DNA of 64,000 bases, from the NCBI GenBank assembly GCA_964007475.1, contig OZ023273.1, positions 85,323,712 through 85,387,711 of the forward strand. Direction: 5' to 3'. Below the pieces are notes generated by a model. That model did no database searches. It saw only the letters and a program-made list of their open reading frames with translations, and had not been told where the DNA came from. The translations under genes were made by a program, and so were the position numbers. The first letter of the stretch is position 1; each line of letters opens with the position of its first letter. This DNA comes from Hybos culiciformis. Its lineage: Eukaryota > Arthropoda > Insecta > Diptera > Hybotidae. Below, piece by piece: positions 32,704 through 44,389 of the stretch.

Positions 32704-32948
32704 ATACTTCGAAAATTTTATTATTAAAAAAATAATATATAAAAGACTCTCTAAAATTTCAAAAAAAGTTGAGAAAGCGCAGTTCTAATTGGTTTTTTCC
32801 ATTATTTTATTAGGGATCGCTTGCTTACACGGGAATGACTTTTCGGTGCAAATTCTTTGAAAAATCGAAAAATGCTGCGTTCTCTTTGAGAATAAATTCG
32901 AAATATCTGAAACATCTAAAAAATACTGATTTAAGTTTAAAAAATATA

Positions 32949-32974
<26 letters not shown>

Positions 32975-32980
<6 letters not shown>

Positions 32981-35040
32981 CGAAGCCGCACCGCCGCGTT
33001 AATTTGAGGTGCCGCTATATTATACCTCACAAAACCTTATTACCGATATCGATTTTATCAAAGGAAAAATTTTTTAATTTTTTAAATTTTTTTAATTTTT
33101 TTATTTTTTTATTTTATTTTAGAGCGACTTTAATCAAACTTATGATTTAAAACTAATTGTACTGACTTATTTTCAATTCTCTTTCATATTCAGAAGTTCC
33201 TATCATTCCGAATTGTCTTTAAAATTTTAATTAATTTTTTTTTTTTTAATTTACACTTCTTTATTTTAAGAATATCATACGTAGATGATAACACAAGAAA
33301 AACGGATTTTATAATAATATTTTTTAAAATTTCAATTAAATTTTTTATTCACTTTAAACTTAAATAATTCGGTTAAATAATTCTTAAAAAATTTGTTTAT
33401 ATGTATTCTTGCACAAACTTATTTTTAATTTTTTTATTTTTTAATTTTTTATTTTATTTTAGAGCGACTTTCACGAAACTTATGATTTGAAACTAATTGT
33501 GCTAACGTTTTTATACTAAAATTGGGGTTTCTCCTCTCTAATTCCGTTATTTTCATCTTTTTTAATTATATTTTTACGATCTTGCATGAAAAAAAATTTA
33601 TAAATAAAAATATGGAGCAATTGATTTTCCTTTTCATTCTATTTCATTATGAATTGGATAAGTGTTTTTCATATTCTTTGATGCGTAAAAATATATCCAT
33701 AAAAACATACCGCAACTTGATTCCCCATCATTCGAACATTATACTTCATTATGAGTTGTTCAAGAGAAACAACTGTTTTTATTGATTTACAATTGTTTTC
33801 GTAACTTCGGTCAATTATTTGTGAAAGAGATATGCTGTATGAGGGCTGATCATCCTACTCCGGAATGCACAACTTTTAAACCTCCATATTCGTATAATGA
33901 ATTAAACCCTACAGCGGTTAAGCAAAATGAATATTGCAAAAATTATATTAATGGTTTGGATTGGGATTATGGAGACTTAGATTATATACGATTAGCTGAT
34001 TATTTGAGGAAATTTGATCAATTTACAATCATTGTTGCCGGATATAACAAAAAAATCATGTTGAGCAAATTTCTATCATCGGAGAAAATTATTGATATCA
34101 ATAAAGAGATAAATCTTAATTCGATCTATAATTATAATTTTGATTGTACTTCTCATATTATTAATACTAACCGCTGCGCTTTAAATAATATATTTAAAAT
34201 TTTCGTATTTATGGAGAAATGTAATTATTGCATACAATAAAAATAACGTTATCCTTTTGCAAAAGTGTTTTTTTTTTTTTTTTTTCTTAAAATTTTCAGA
34301 TGATCGATATTATCTTAGAAATATCCTCATTTTATCTCCCACGTAAAACTATTTATGCTATCTGACGGGAAATAATAAAAATGTTTTTTCATAATGCTGA
34401 ATTAATATTATCTTAAGCTCTCAAAGCCGAATAAAAAATATGTTTACTAATTTCCCGTATCCGAATAAATATGCTCTTTTTCTTGAAATTTTTATTGATC
34501 GTAATATTCTCCTAGAAATTATCCGAAATTATTCTGCACGTAAAACTATTTATGCCATCTGACGGGAAATAATAAAACTTTTTTTCATCGAGGGGAATAA
34601 GCGAATAATAAATATGTTTACTAATTTCCCCTATCCGAATAAAGTTAGTTTCAATTTTCTCCACACATAAAAAATATGAAATTCACCCCTGATCCTCTGA
34701 AAATTTGAAAATAACATCCAAAAATTTATCTAATTCATCTAAAAAATTCATCTTATTCAGCGAAAATTTGAAAATAACCGCCAAAAATTCATCTAATTCA
34801 GCTAAAAAAAATTCACCTTATTCAGCGAAAAAATTCACCTAATTCACCGAAAAAATTCATCTAATTCAGCGAAAATTTGAAAATAACCGTCAAAAATTCA
34901 TCTAATTCAGCGAAAATTTGAAAATAACCGCCAAAAATTCACCTAATTCACCTAATTCACCTAAATTCACCTAATTCACCTCTATAAGTGGCTCCGATGG
35001 CTCCGGCTCCGTGGCGCAGAAACCTCACATTGTACCTACT
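32975..35040. repeat. Right terminal inverted repeat of Polinton 1
   Basis: Inverse of 19171-21190, ending at TGTACCTACT (35031-35040). It is about 45 bp longer than the left copy, including the roughly 20 bp around the nuclease-like gene start missing on the left. Confidence 0.92.
33749..34240 (+). pseudogene. Nuclease-like gene in right TIR of Polinton 1, frameshifted
   Basis: The ATG and MSCSRETTVFIDLQ are present, but two single-base losses (near 33794 and 33802) shift the frame at once. From 33782 the rest is open to 34240 and identical to the left copy over most of its length, including the C-x2-H-x6-C cluster. Confidence 0.6.
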
Positions 35041-35380
35041 AGTTTCATTTTGTATTTTTCTAAGGCAGCTGTAAATCGAGCATTAAGTCCAAGATTATCA
35101 GGAATTAATTCTTTAATGTGACAATCCTTAAGGTAAGAAAGATCTTTTTTTCCCACTTTTAATACTAAAATGAAAAATAAAATAATCAGAGTAATTTTTT
35201 CAAAACATAATGATTGCTGTGCTCACTTTTACATCTGTTATAAATATAAATAGAATCTTCTGCATCACATAAGTCGGTTAATAATGCTAAAAAATCAGCA
35301 TCGTGTTCACTTAATGTAATGGCATCAGTAAACTCTACTTCTTCATTATAAAAAGTTTCGCTTTCCGTAAAATTGGACAT
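35041..35380 (-). pseudogene. Gene B of the two-gene cassette, exons 1-2
   Basis: Exon 1 is 35227-35380 (ATG, 51 codons plus 1 base, acidic: MSNFTESETFYNEEVEF) with donor GTGAGC. Exon 2 starts at 35164 after TTTTAG and reads LKVGKKDLSYLKD, then LGLNARFTAALEKY, which resembles a short SAM-like helical region. Polinton 1 interrupts exon 2 at 35041, and the exon resumes at 19170. A one-base excess just after the junction breaks the frame independently. Confidence 0.5.
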
Positions 35381-35838
35381 GTTTTGTTTTTAATGAAAAA
35401 TCAGTTCAGAATTAAATTTCTTAAGTAAAATTTTTGTTAAAAATATTATTGATTTGAATCTTTCTGTTCTGTAGTTTGCAGCAGAAAAGTAAAATAGTCA
35501 CTAAATAAAAACCATAAAAAAAATAATTTAAATTCTCAAACTGAAATTTGTTGTTTTCAAAATATGAGCAGGTTGTGAAAAAGTAACTAAGAATTAACTT
35601 AAATATAACTGAAAATGTTTTGATGCCTTAATTAAATTAATTGAATTGTAAAATTATTAAACATTAATATTGCAATGAATTAGCGATTAAATATATTTTT
35701 TGTAATTTTAAGTTTCTTTGTTAAATTTTTACAAGTGTTAAATATTTATCTGAAAAACAAAAGAAAAAAGGTTTATATTAAGATAATTAAGTTTTTTTTA
35801 AATATTTTGAGAGTCATAACTAAAACAAAAATTAAAAC

Positions 35839-38274
35839 TCACTCAAAATATTGTTTTTGTCTTATAGCTTTAATTTCATTTTCTAGTTGATAAATATGAA
35901 TTGGAATGCTTAAAAACTCTTCAATTGGTTTAAAGATGATGGAACTTGTAATTGTTTCTAAAGTATGGCCGACAATATGTTTATTGTAATTGCATTTATA
36001 TAATTTATTTGCTATTATGTAAACTTTACTTTCGACGTTTTTTTGTAAAGCAATTTCGCATATTTCATAAACAAATAAATCAATTTCATAAGCAGTTAAA
36101 TAATACCCTGTTTTATATTTAGTTCCTTTATAATCAAAAGAACTAAAAAATTCTAAGTTGTCTGTATTTGAAGGTAAAACTGGCATAAACCGAGTTGAAA
36201 TTTTTTTACTACTGATTTCATTCGTATTATTTTCCGGTAAAATTAAGTACTTATATGCAAATTTTAATTGAAACTTTCTTACTAAAGATACAGCGATGTT
36301 CCTCCTGTTCATAGTACTGTTAGCATAGAGCTTAAAATCTCGATGCTTTGACTCATATCTGAAAGTCGCAAAAAATCTGGGAGGACCCGATTGATTTATA
36401 ATTGTTATATAATGAGTTAAAATATGATGTTTAGGTTTCAAAATGTTTTTCTTCAAAATGTTTTTGGTATTGTTCATTATGATCTTTAATTAAATTAGCT
36501 AATTTGTCTTTTGTTTCATTACTTAAAGAAGACAATAACAGTATATCAACTATCTTGAGAAAATTACAAAAAAAAATCCAAACGGAATCATCAGGTTTTA
36601 TTAAATCTGAAATCATGAACGGAAGCAAATGCACAAAAGTCCACATTTCTTTTGCGGACATTTTCAATTTTTTCATATTTAATCGTTCCATAGTTATTTC
36701 TGGAGAACAATTACCAATCTCTGTTTCACCATAGCTAAATTTTGTTTTTCTATTATTTAGTTGTTCTAGTGTTATGTATTTTTTTTTTATACAGTGTAGC
36801 AAAACGTTACATGTGTCATAATGTGCAATTCCCTCAAATAAATCATGCATAATATCAACAGCGTAGTTATTTGTAACATGAAAATGTTGAATTTCATTTA
36901 AAATAGAATTTTTTATTATTCCTGAATCAAAAGCATTATTTAGTTTCACACCTTCGGCATAGTTTTCTTTGTTTCTTAAGGAGTTTGTATTTTCAGTTGA
37001 AAAATTTATTGTGTTTGCCTTTTTTTCAGTGCAAAACCTGCAGAAAGAATTTGCGCTGAAAGATTTTCTCATGTCTAAAACTGAATTCAATCCAAGATTA
37101 TCACCTAATATTAATCAAAAGTAAATTTTATATTTATTGTTTTTCCCTTAAGGTTGAAGTTAATACCATTTATTTGTAAATCGTTTATAATTTCAACGAA
37201 GTAAGATAGGCATTTATCATTACCAAATTTTTTAAAGTATTTACTTTCAATTATTCCACATAGGTAAATATTTTCTAATTTAAGTGGATTTTTTAAATAG
37301 GGAAATGAAAAATAAATAGTTGAAACTGATTGCTGATGTGATCCTAAAGGATTGTTTATTTGAACATCATCAATATAAAAGAATATTGGAATTGCTTTTT
37401 GTTCTACAGGAAGATTTGCCACCTTAGTTTTCCACAGTTCTCCTTGTACAAAGTTTTTAATAATCTCATCATTAGATTTTTGTAGATTTTCAATATTCAT
37501 TAACGTTTCTTCTAAAACGCATAGCGATTCGAAAATCTTTTTTATCAGGAATTTAATTGGCAAATATACACTGGGACTCTTATTTTGTCCGAACGTGGAC
37601 AATCCTCTTTTATAAATAGGTGTAATTTCATTATTAACTGTTACATTAATACTAGGCTTAAAAAGATCTAAGGTTTCCATTCTCCTCAACAATTTATATT
37701 CGGTGTTTATGACAAAAAATGGATTAGAACAAATTTTAAGAAACTGATTTATTACCAATTCCTCGTTTTTGAAATTCTTCAGCAAATAATCTAATGATTC
37801 AGTTATAACAGACAGTAGTTGTGTGATCTCGCTTTGTATTTTTGTAACCTGGTTTCGGGAAAAGCTGTTATTATTATGTAGATTCAGTGTGAATTTTAAA
37901 GCTTCGTTATAAACTAAAGATGAATAATTTTCTAAATTACATTTTGCGTGAAGTGGCTCAATTTCAACTTCAATTGGTTTTTCTTTTGACTGAGTAAAGT
38001 TATCATTATCAATCAATTTTATTGAATTTGACTTTTCGTTATCTTTAATATCTTTTTTTGGAATTGAAGAGTTTTCCGTAGCATTAACATTATAAATATT
38101 TTTATGTTTCCTAAGAACGTGCCTTTTAAATGTTTTCAAGTTTTGAAAGCTGTGATTAGGAATGCAATCGATGCATGAGTACACATCGTAGTTAGAGCAT
38201 CGATGAACGTTTTGTAAATGTTTGAAATAACTTACATTATTTTCAATTTCATTATGGCACTCAAAACACTTCAT
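35839..38274 (-). pseudogene. Gene A: zinc-finger, transposase-like protein (two frameshifts)
   Basis: From ATG 38274: C2H2-like fingers (CFECHNEIENNVSYFKHLQNVH; CIDCIPNHSF..FKRHVLRKH), then a long region with FFYIDDVQINNPLGSHQQ, GDNLGLNSVL (near 37085), CRFCTEKK, and DIMHDLFEGIAHYDTC, then KPKHHILTHY and a C-terminal helical part. The pattern of spaced Asp residues with 'NPLGSH', 'GDNLGLN' and 'DIMHDL.EG' is seen in large animal DNA transposons, and I suspect an EnSpm/CACTA-like transposase. Frame changes occur near 37100 and 36450, so it is dead unless the first is an intron. Confidence 0.6.
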
Positions 38275-38292
38275 TTTATTTTAAAATATTAC

Positions 38293-38584
38293 TTAATTTA
38301 TAAAAATAGATTTGAAGCTGTCGCACAAAATATCATCCCACTTTTCCTACAAAAAAATTAAATTATTTGATTATGCATATATATTTTTTTTATTATATAA
38401 AAATAAATTTTCATGTATGTATTAAGATTAAATTTCCACTTACGCTGTTACATAAATCCAAATGATATTCTAATCTTGCTATTTCACCTAAATTGTTCAC
38501 AGGAAACAATGCTTTTAAATCAAAAAAAGTTAACTTTTTTAGTTTTTGGAAAGATATTTCCTTTTCTGGAATTATAAAAGCCAT
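38293..38584 (-). CDS. Possible small spliced gene upstream of gene A
   Basis: Exon 1 38444-38584 (47 codons, MAFIIPEKEISFQKLKKLTF..), donor GTAAGT at 38438-38443. Exon 2 38293-38346 after TTTTTTGTAG (EKWDDILCDSFKSIF, stop). Total 64 residues, phase 0, no match recognised. It may be a third gene of the cassette. Confidence 0.4.
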
Positions 38585-38611
38585 AAATTAAAAAAAAATA
38601 ACACTATGAAT

Positions 38612-38808
38612 ATTTCTTTGAAGGGCGATCAAAGGAGTATAAGTCAATTTTTTACAAAAACGAAATACATACATTATTTCTTTGAAGGGCGATCATAGGA
38701 AAATAAGTAAATTTTTTGCAAAAAACCAAATATATACATCAAAGAAATAATGTATGTATTTCGTTTTTGTAAAAAATTGACTTATACTCCTTTGATCGCC
38801 CTTCAAAG
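38612..38808. repeat. Inverted repeat with about 70-bp arms upstream of gene A
   Basis: Arm 38616-38686 (TTTGAAGGGCGATCAAAGGA..) returns as the near-perfect reverse complement at 38738-38808. The loop holds a third, diverged direct copy starting at 38680. It could form a hairpin or serve as a binding array. Confidence 0.85.
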
Positions 38809-38809
38809 A

Positions 38810-39268
38810 TTTGTTCTAATGGATAATTAACGAATTTTTACAGTTTTTCTTCTTTGTTTTTTTTTTAAGGAATACGATAATACGAAAACAACTTTAAAAA
38901 AAATTAGGTAGGTAATGTGTCGTTATTGCAATTTGATGAAGAAGTGAGATCTTCCCAAAAGAAATTTTATGAGTATACTAGCTGGACTCGCACACACGTT
39001 GTTGTGGAACACACGTTTTAAGTGAAATTTTTGTTGTCGGATTGATGAACAATTATCCCAACTAGCAGATTATTCTTGTAAATAAGTGTTATACCACTTA
39101 TAAGCTGTATAAGATTCTAGTAAGATGATTCGTGATACTGAATCATAGTGATCTTGTTATGCAACATTTATAAGAATTCTATTTCATCAAAAACTCTTAA
39201 TGCCGGTTTCAGTCTTCCTATTAGAATTTATCTTATCCCAAAATTCTTCTTCTCTTTTACTTTTTACA
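38810..39268. other. No gene seen
   Basis: AT-rich sequence, no coding frame or clear repeat. Confidence 0.4.
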
Positions 39269-39269
39269 C

Positions 39270-39550
39270 ATGAGTAAAAAGGAAAAAAAATGTTCTTTAA
39301 TGCGGACCGTGATCCTGCTATTAGCTTTTATTTTCATAACAAAACTATTTTTTCGCTCTTTTACTTCGTACAAATGAGTAAAAAGGAAAAAAAAAAGTTC
39401 TTTAATGCCGGCCGTGATCCTGCTATTAGTTTTTATTTATATAACAGAACTATTTTTTTTCTCTTTTACTTCGTTCTATGAGAAAAGAGGAAAAAAAAAG
39501 ATCTTTAATGCCGGCCGTGATCCTGCTATTAGCTTTTATGAGGAAAAAAG
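39270..39550. repeat. 104-bp tandem repeat, 2.7 copies
   Basis: Units begin at 39270, 39374 and 39478 (ATGAGTAAAAAGGAAAAAA..). Each holds the phrase CGTGATCCTGCTATTAG. The last unit is cut short. Confidence 0.9.
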
Positions 39551-40513
39551 ACAAAAATAGTTTGATGCGTATTAGCCGTATGCTTTTAAAAATAAAAACA
39601 AAAATGATTTAAATTCCGTGTTACCAGGTTATTGCACTAATCCCCTAACAATATAAATATAACAAGGACTTGAGAGAGTTTATTGTTTGCGGAAATATTA
39701 CTTTGACTTCCTTAACGTTGATTTTTTAATTATATTTTTGCGCTAATTCTTTGCAGACTCATGATTTTAAAATGATGCACTTATTGTACGGAAATAGAAA
39801 ATTATTGTGTAGACGATGTTGATAAGAATACATTTCAATATTTGCCTCCGAAAGGGTTGGAAGGGTCAAATGGTCCGGAAAAAGAAAAGAGTATGATGAT
39901 CGGAAAATCAACCTAAAGGATTTTTTAGTTAGACTTATACTTGGGTGAAATATGTGAGAAGTTTTGCCCGGATAATTATTATTTTCTAAATTTTTGCGTT
40001 GTTAACATAATAATATTCAATTCAATTCAACTCAATTTTTATTAAACGAGTGTATACAAATTTAATTAATTTTTTCAGAGTTTTAGATACATTTCTATCT
40101 TTACAACTTTAAAATTTTTTTTTTAATATTTTATACTAGGATATTTATGTATTTGACATTTTATTTTAAGGAGAAAATTTTTATTTTTAAAAACCTTATT
40201 TGTAATTTCTTAACCTAGTAAATAACAAAATAAAAAATAAAATAAAAAATAAATAAAAAAAGAGAAAAAACTATGACTATAAACCTAAGCCTAATTTACC
40301 TAAATAGGTCATTTATTAGCGGATTACTAGAAATTTCACATTTTTCTGTGAATTTTAATGCATTTTTTTCTATTTTTTCGTATAAAAGTTTTGAATTTGC
40401 TAATTCATGCAAAAAATAATATTTATTTCGAGAAATAAAATCAAACTACTGACTGAGAATTTAATATCATTCTTTATCGTAAGGTTGACTTTTTAATACC
40501 TTCCGTTTCGTCT
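39551..40513. other. No gene seen
   Basis: AT-rich intergenic-type sequence; a short (TTCAA)n run near 40018-40036. Nothing else recognised. Confidence 0.4.
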
Positions 40514-40521
40514 AAAAATTA

Positions 40522-42048
40522 GTGTTTTCAACCCGGGTACCCGGGTGTCGGGTACCCGCAAATTTGACCATTATTTCGGGTATTTCAAAACCCGGGTAGT
40601 AACATCGGGTATCCGGGTATCAAAGTTTTGAAATTCAAACAGCAAATTTCAAAACCAAATTGCACAGTTATAGGCGAGCTTAAAAAATAATTTCGCATTC
40701 GAAAATTTGAAATATTGTTTTACATGTTACATGTTACATGTTTTATAAGTTGGCCGTGTCCGAAATAAATTAATGCCCAGTAAATATTTGTTCACCAGGA
40801 TATTTAATCGGTTGTGTTTTGGCCGTTTTTACTGGGTTTGTCTATATATTCGTTTCAGTTTATCCTCATTCCACAATTAAAAACAAAAAAAATTTGAAAT
40901 TTTGTTCAAATCTTATCAGTTCCTTTGAAATTTTAATGAACGCGTGTTGTTGTTAAAATTGAGAAAGATACATGCGTTTTTAAAATAAAAAATTAAAAAT
41001 GATTAAAAAAATTTATAAAAAAAAATTAATTTTTAATTAAAGTACTTAACAAGTAAAAAAAAAATTAATAAAAAAAAATGCATTTTTAATTAAACTTAAC
41101 AAATAAAAAAAATTTCAAATTTCAATAAAGTATTGTAAATAAAATTTTGCTTTTTTATAAATCAACATTTATTTTATTAATTTTTAGTTTTTTTTTTATT
41201 TTTGTTATATTACAAGAGATAGAATATATTATAAATAAAACTAATAAAAACAATTTTAGCTTTTTATTATTTTTAGAAAGAATTTGAGAAAATTTTAAGA
41301 AATCTTTCAGGAAGAAGCCCTTATATTTAAAAAAACCATATTTGTGGAGAAGCCACTAATTTAATTTACTTTTATTTCATTTCGTTTCGTTTCTTTTTTA
41401 TTGAATGATCAGGTAATGATACCTGCTAGAAGCGAACGCATGTATGAAAATTTTCATAGACTACCCGGTGCCAATATCAGGTAATCACTGGGTTTCTCTA
41501 ACCTAATATTAACTGGGTTTTCACCTATAAAATATTTACTGGGTGCTTAATTGAATTATTTTTATTTCAAAAACATAAAAAAAAAATAGAATGTGTTTTT
41601 CTGAAAAAAATATTCTTTGTGCTTTTGATTAATCAAAATACTGCTGAGCTGAGGAAGTGAAATTAAAAATCGTAAGTGAAGAAAAATTATACAAATTGAT
41701 GTTGTGCGTTCGATTGAATTTTTTGTCTTTGCATCTTGTAAAATGTCTTGAGTCTGGAATTACTTTGAGAAATTAACATCCACTGAAACACTCGTAGCGT
41801 GTTTTTTCCATTGCTGGAATATTTTGTAGTAAATTAAGAAATAAAATGAGCCCAGATACATTAAATGCTTTAATTTTTAGAAAATATTATTTTCTTAATA
41901 AACAAAAAATTTAAATTATTAATGGGTTTTTTTCCAGTTTTTTTTGTAATATTTCTTAATACCCGGGTAACCCGGGCTACCCGAAAACTTTGAAATATTA
42001 CAACTCGAGTACCCGGGTACTTTTATTTCCGGGTATTTGCAAACACTA
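40522..42048. mobile_element. Non-autonomous hAT-like element, 1.53 kb
   Basis: Starts TAGTGTTTTCAACCCGGGTA and ends with the reverse complement of TAGTGTTTGCAAATACCCGG. It is flanked by a perfect 8-bp duplication CTAAAAAT (40514-40521 and 42049-42056). Both subterminal regions are dense in ACCCGGGT palindromes. No transposase frame. Ends and 8-bp duplication fit the hAT superfamily. Confidence 0.85.
40774..41546. mobile_element. Possible piggyBac-like insert inside the hAT-like element
   Basis: The sequence CCCAGTAAATATTT near 40776 returns as AAATATTTACTGGG near 41530-41543, and each lies 2-3 bp inside a TTAA (40770-40773, 41547-41550). The ends are not identical (TGCCCAG against GCACCCAG), so this is a moderate case. 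Confidence 0.42.
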
Positions 42049-42379
42049 CTAAAAATCCGCAGATTTATCCTTGCTAATTGCATAATACCTATAGAGCTCC
42101 AAAATGTTCCTTTAAATTATCTAGAAACATGGCAATACAGACAGGTTGTGAACCATTTTAGTTTTTTTTGTTCGTGTGATAAAAAAGTTATAGTGAATGA
42201 TACCAGTGAATAGTTTTACTTCACTAGATTAAAAAAAAAATTCCAATCAAATAAAGAAAATTCATTTTTGATTAATTTTTGCTTCAAAAATGAAAAACCG
42301 ACTATTTCATTTTTTTATTTATTATTTTATAGTTTCACAAAATTAAATTAATTTTTATCCCTATTAAACATTTTTTTTG

Positions 42380-42575
42380 GGGGTTGGACATTTGTCCGCG
42401 GAAGCGGAACATTTGTCCGCGATTTGTTTTTGTATCGCGGACATAAAAATGACATTTGTCCGCGATTCGAAATGTCTTTTGTCCCGCTAAAAATCTGAAA
42501 AATCTATCGCGGACAAATGACAGTTTGCAAAATGACATTTGTCCGCGAAATTTTCCATACAAATTTCATCGCGTA
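42380..42575. repeat. Cluster of ACATTTGTCCGCG motifs in both orientations
   Basis: At least four direct (ACATTTGTCCGCG) and two inverted (CGCGGACAAATG / CGCGGACATA) copies in 190 bp. Likely transposase-binding repeats near an element end; the element is not identified. Confidence 0.75.
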
Positions 42576-42599
42576 CAATGTCACGGCGCCATTTTTTTT

Positions 42600-43650
42600 G
42601 GTGTTTTATAACAATTGAAAAAATTAAAAATAATACTTATCCCTAAAAATAAAAATCAATAAACAAAACTTAAGTCACTTCAAAACAGGAAATAATTTAA
42701 AATTTTGGGATTTTTCTATAAAATTTCTTAAAAATCTCATAGGTTATCCGAATATAGGAATAAAATACTTTATGGAAATTCAACTTATTTAAACGCACAA
42801 TGTGTTTGGGAGAACTAAATATTTTATTCTTTGGCAAATTTTTAATTCTTTTTGAAAAAATCTATGAATTCAAAAACTACATAAAAAATAAAAAGAATAG
42901 AACATCAGTTAAATTTTATTTATATCTGCCATGGCAAACTACATTTTGCTCATACTTTGCTTATATGAGTTTAAAATGTATGAAAATATTAACAAATTTA
43001 ATGCCTTTTCTAATTTAAAATTATTTAAATATCAAAAATTTCACTAGGTTTTCATATTTATCAATCCTGAAATATAAAAAATTGCATTATTTTTTCAATT
43101 GCATGAAAAAAAAAATGTCTATTTAATTTTTTTCAACAATTACAATAGTTTTTATTATAAATACATAATTTAATACACATTTAAAAATTAAAATGTGCGC
43201 AAGTTAAGTTAAATACAAATACATTTATTTTATTATTACATATACCCATCGTAATATTTATATTTTATTTCTTTTCCTTTTCTTTTCACTATTTTTTTTT
43301 TATATATATTTATGCACTTCTTTTTTATCGCTGTCCTTCTCTTTTCTTTCATAAAAAAAGTGTTATACAGGCTAATAATGGGAATAGTTACAGAATTCGA
43401 GAATGTTATTAGCCACCGACTAACCCGTTTGTAAATACTTATATAACAAATTATACTTATAATTTTCGCCACTTTTGAGGTAATAACAGAATTCTTGCTA
43501 CTTAATAGATAGTTACTAGAATACATAAGCTTTCTACTAAAAGAATCGAATTCTCTTATAGAGCTAATTTGCTAGTTGGGATGGGAGCTAGTTATTTTAT
43601 AAATTTGGGAAAATATCTAAGAAGAATTAATATTTATCATTCTACTTATT
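42600..43650. other. No gene seen
   Basis: AT-rich stretch. Short open frames have no coding character. It ends where LINE-like tail repeats begin. Confidence 0.4.
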
Positions 43651-43679
43651 CAACACTTAAATTGTATGAAATCAAATGA

Positions 43680-44357
43680 TATCCTTCCCTTAAACAGGGT
43701 TCCAAACCAAACCAAATTTGTGTTTTTATCCAATTCCGCTGTTTATAAAATTTGAATAAAATCGGAAGAACTTTTGCAGTCCTCACCGGGAGCGGTTTCT
43801 GGGTAGGGTGCCTATCGCTTGAGTGGTTAAGTTTTAATATTTTGTAGTTATTAGTAATAAAGAAATTGATTTCTATATATTCGAAGAGAGGGGGCCAAAT
43901 TTTTTGTTACGAAATTCATGTGTTTAATCATTTTTGTATGTACCAAATTTAAATGAAATCGGACAAACTTTTGAAGTCCTCCCGTAGGAGGTCAATAAAT
44001 TTTTTGTTACGGAATTTGTGTGTAATCAAATTTGAATAAAATCGGACGAGCTTATGAAGTCCGCCCCCGGAGGAGGTCGCTGAGTGGGAGGTCAACAAAT
44101 TTTTTGTTACGAAATTTGTGTGTAATCAGTTCCTCTTTTTACATACCAAATTTGCATGAAGTCGGACGAACTTTTGAAGTCCGCCCCCGGGGGAGGTCCC
44201 TAGGTAGGAGGCCAATCAAATATTAAAATAGCCTATAACGACCCCCGACCTGACACAAAGCCATGGTGTAAGTTTGAAAACGATCGGTTGAGCGGTTTAG
44301 GAGCCTATTCGGAACATACAAACATACAACTTCTGCTAGATAGATAGATAGATGAAA
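43680..44357 (+). mobile_element. 3' tail of a LINE (RTE-like)
   Basis: Three to four degenerate units of about 110-130 bp, each with 'AATCGGACGAACTTTTGAAGTCC' type wording and GGAGGTC. They end in GTAAGTTTGAAAACGATCGGTTGAGC and a (GATA)n tail at 44338-44355. Such ends are typical of insect non-LTR elements that stop in a microsatellite. No reverse transcriptase frame is present. Confidence 0.6.
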
Positions 44358-44389
44358 AAAATTTATTAAAATAATACAAAAGATGGCTA

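Larger units (their letters stand above)
19171..35040. mobile_element. Polinton/Maverick 1, decayed, 15.87 kb
   Basis: Element with 2-kb terminal inverted repeats, 6-bp target duplication and AG..CT ends. Gene set: family B DNA polymerase, double-jelly-roll capsid protein, minor capsid protein, small basic protein, integrase, DUF8207-like protein, packaging ATPase, phospholipase A2-like virion protein, adenain protease, and a nuclease-like gene within each inverted repeat. Nearly every gene carries at least one stop or shift. The gene families match insect Mavericks of the adintovirus-related type. The lineage differs from that of Polinton 2, judging by capsid, ATPase and accessory genes. Confidence 0.95.

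Noticed and set aside
33522..33785. 87-codon frame in the Polinton 1 TIR, and its mirror at 20367-20657
   Set aside because: Hydrophobic AT-driven frame upstream of the nuclease-like gene that changes between TIR copies; no family.
42800..43018. 72-codon plus-strand frame
   Set aside because: AT-rich, no motif, no neighbours to support it.
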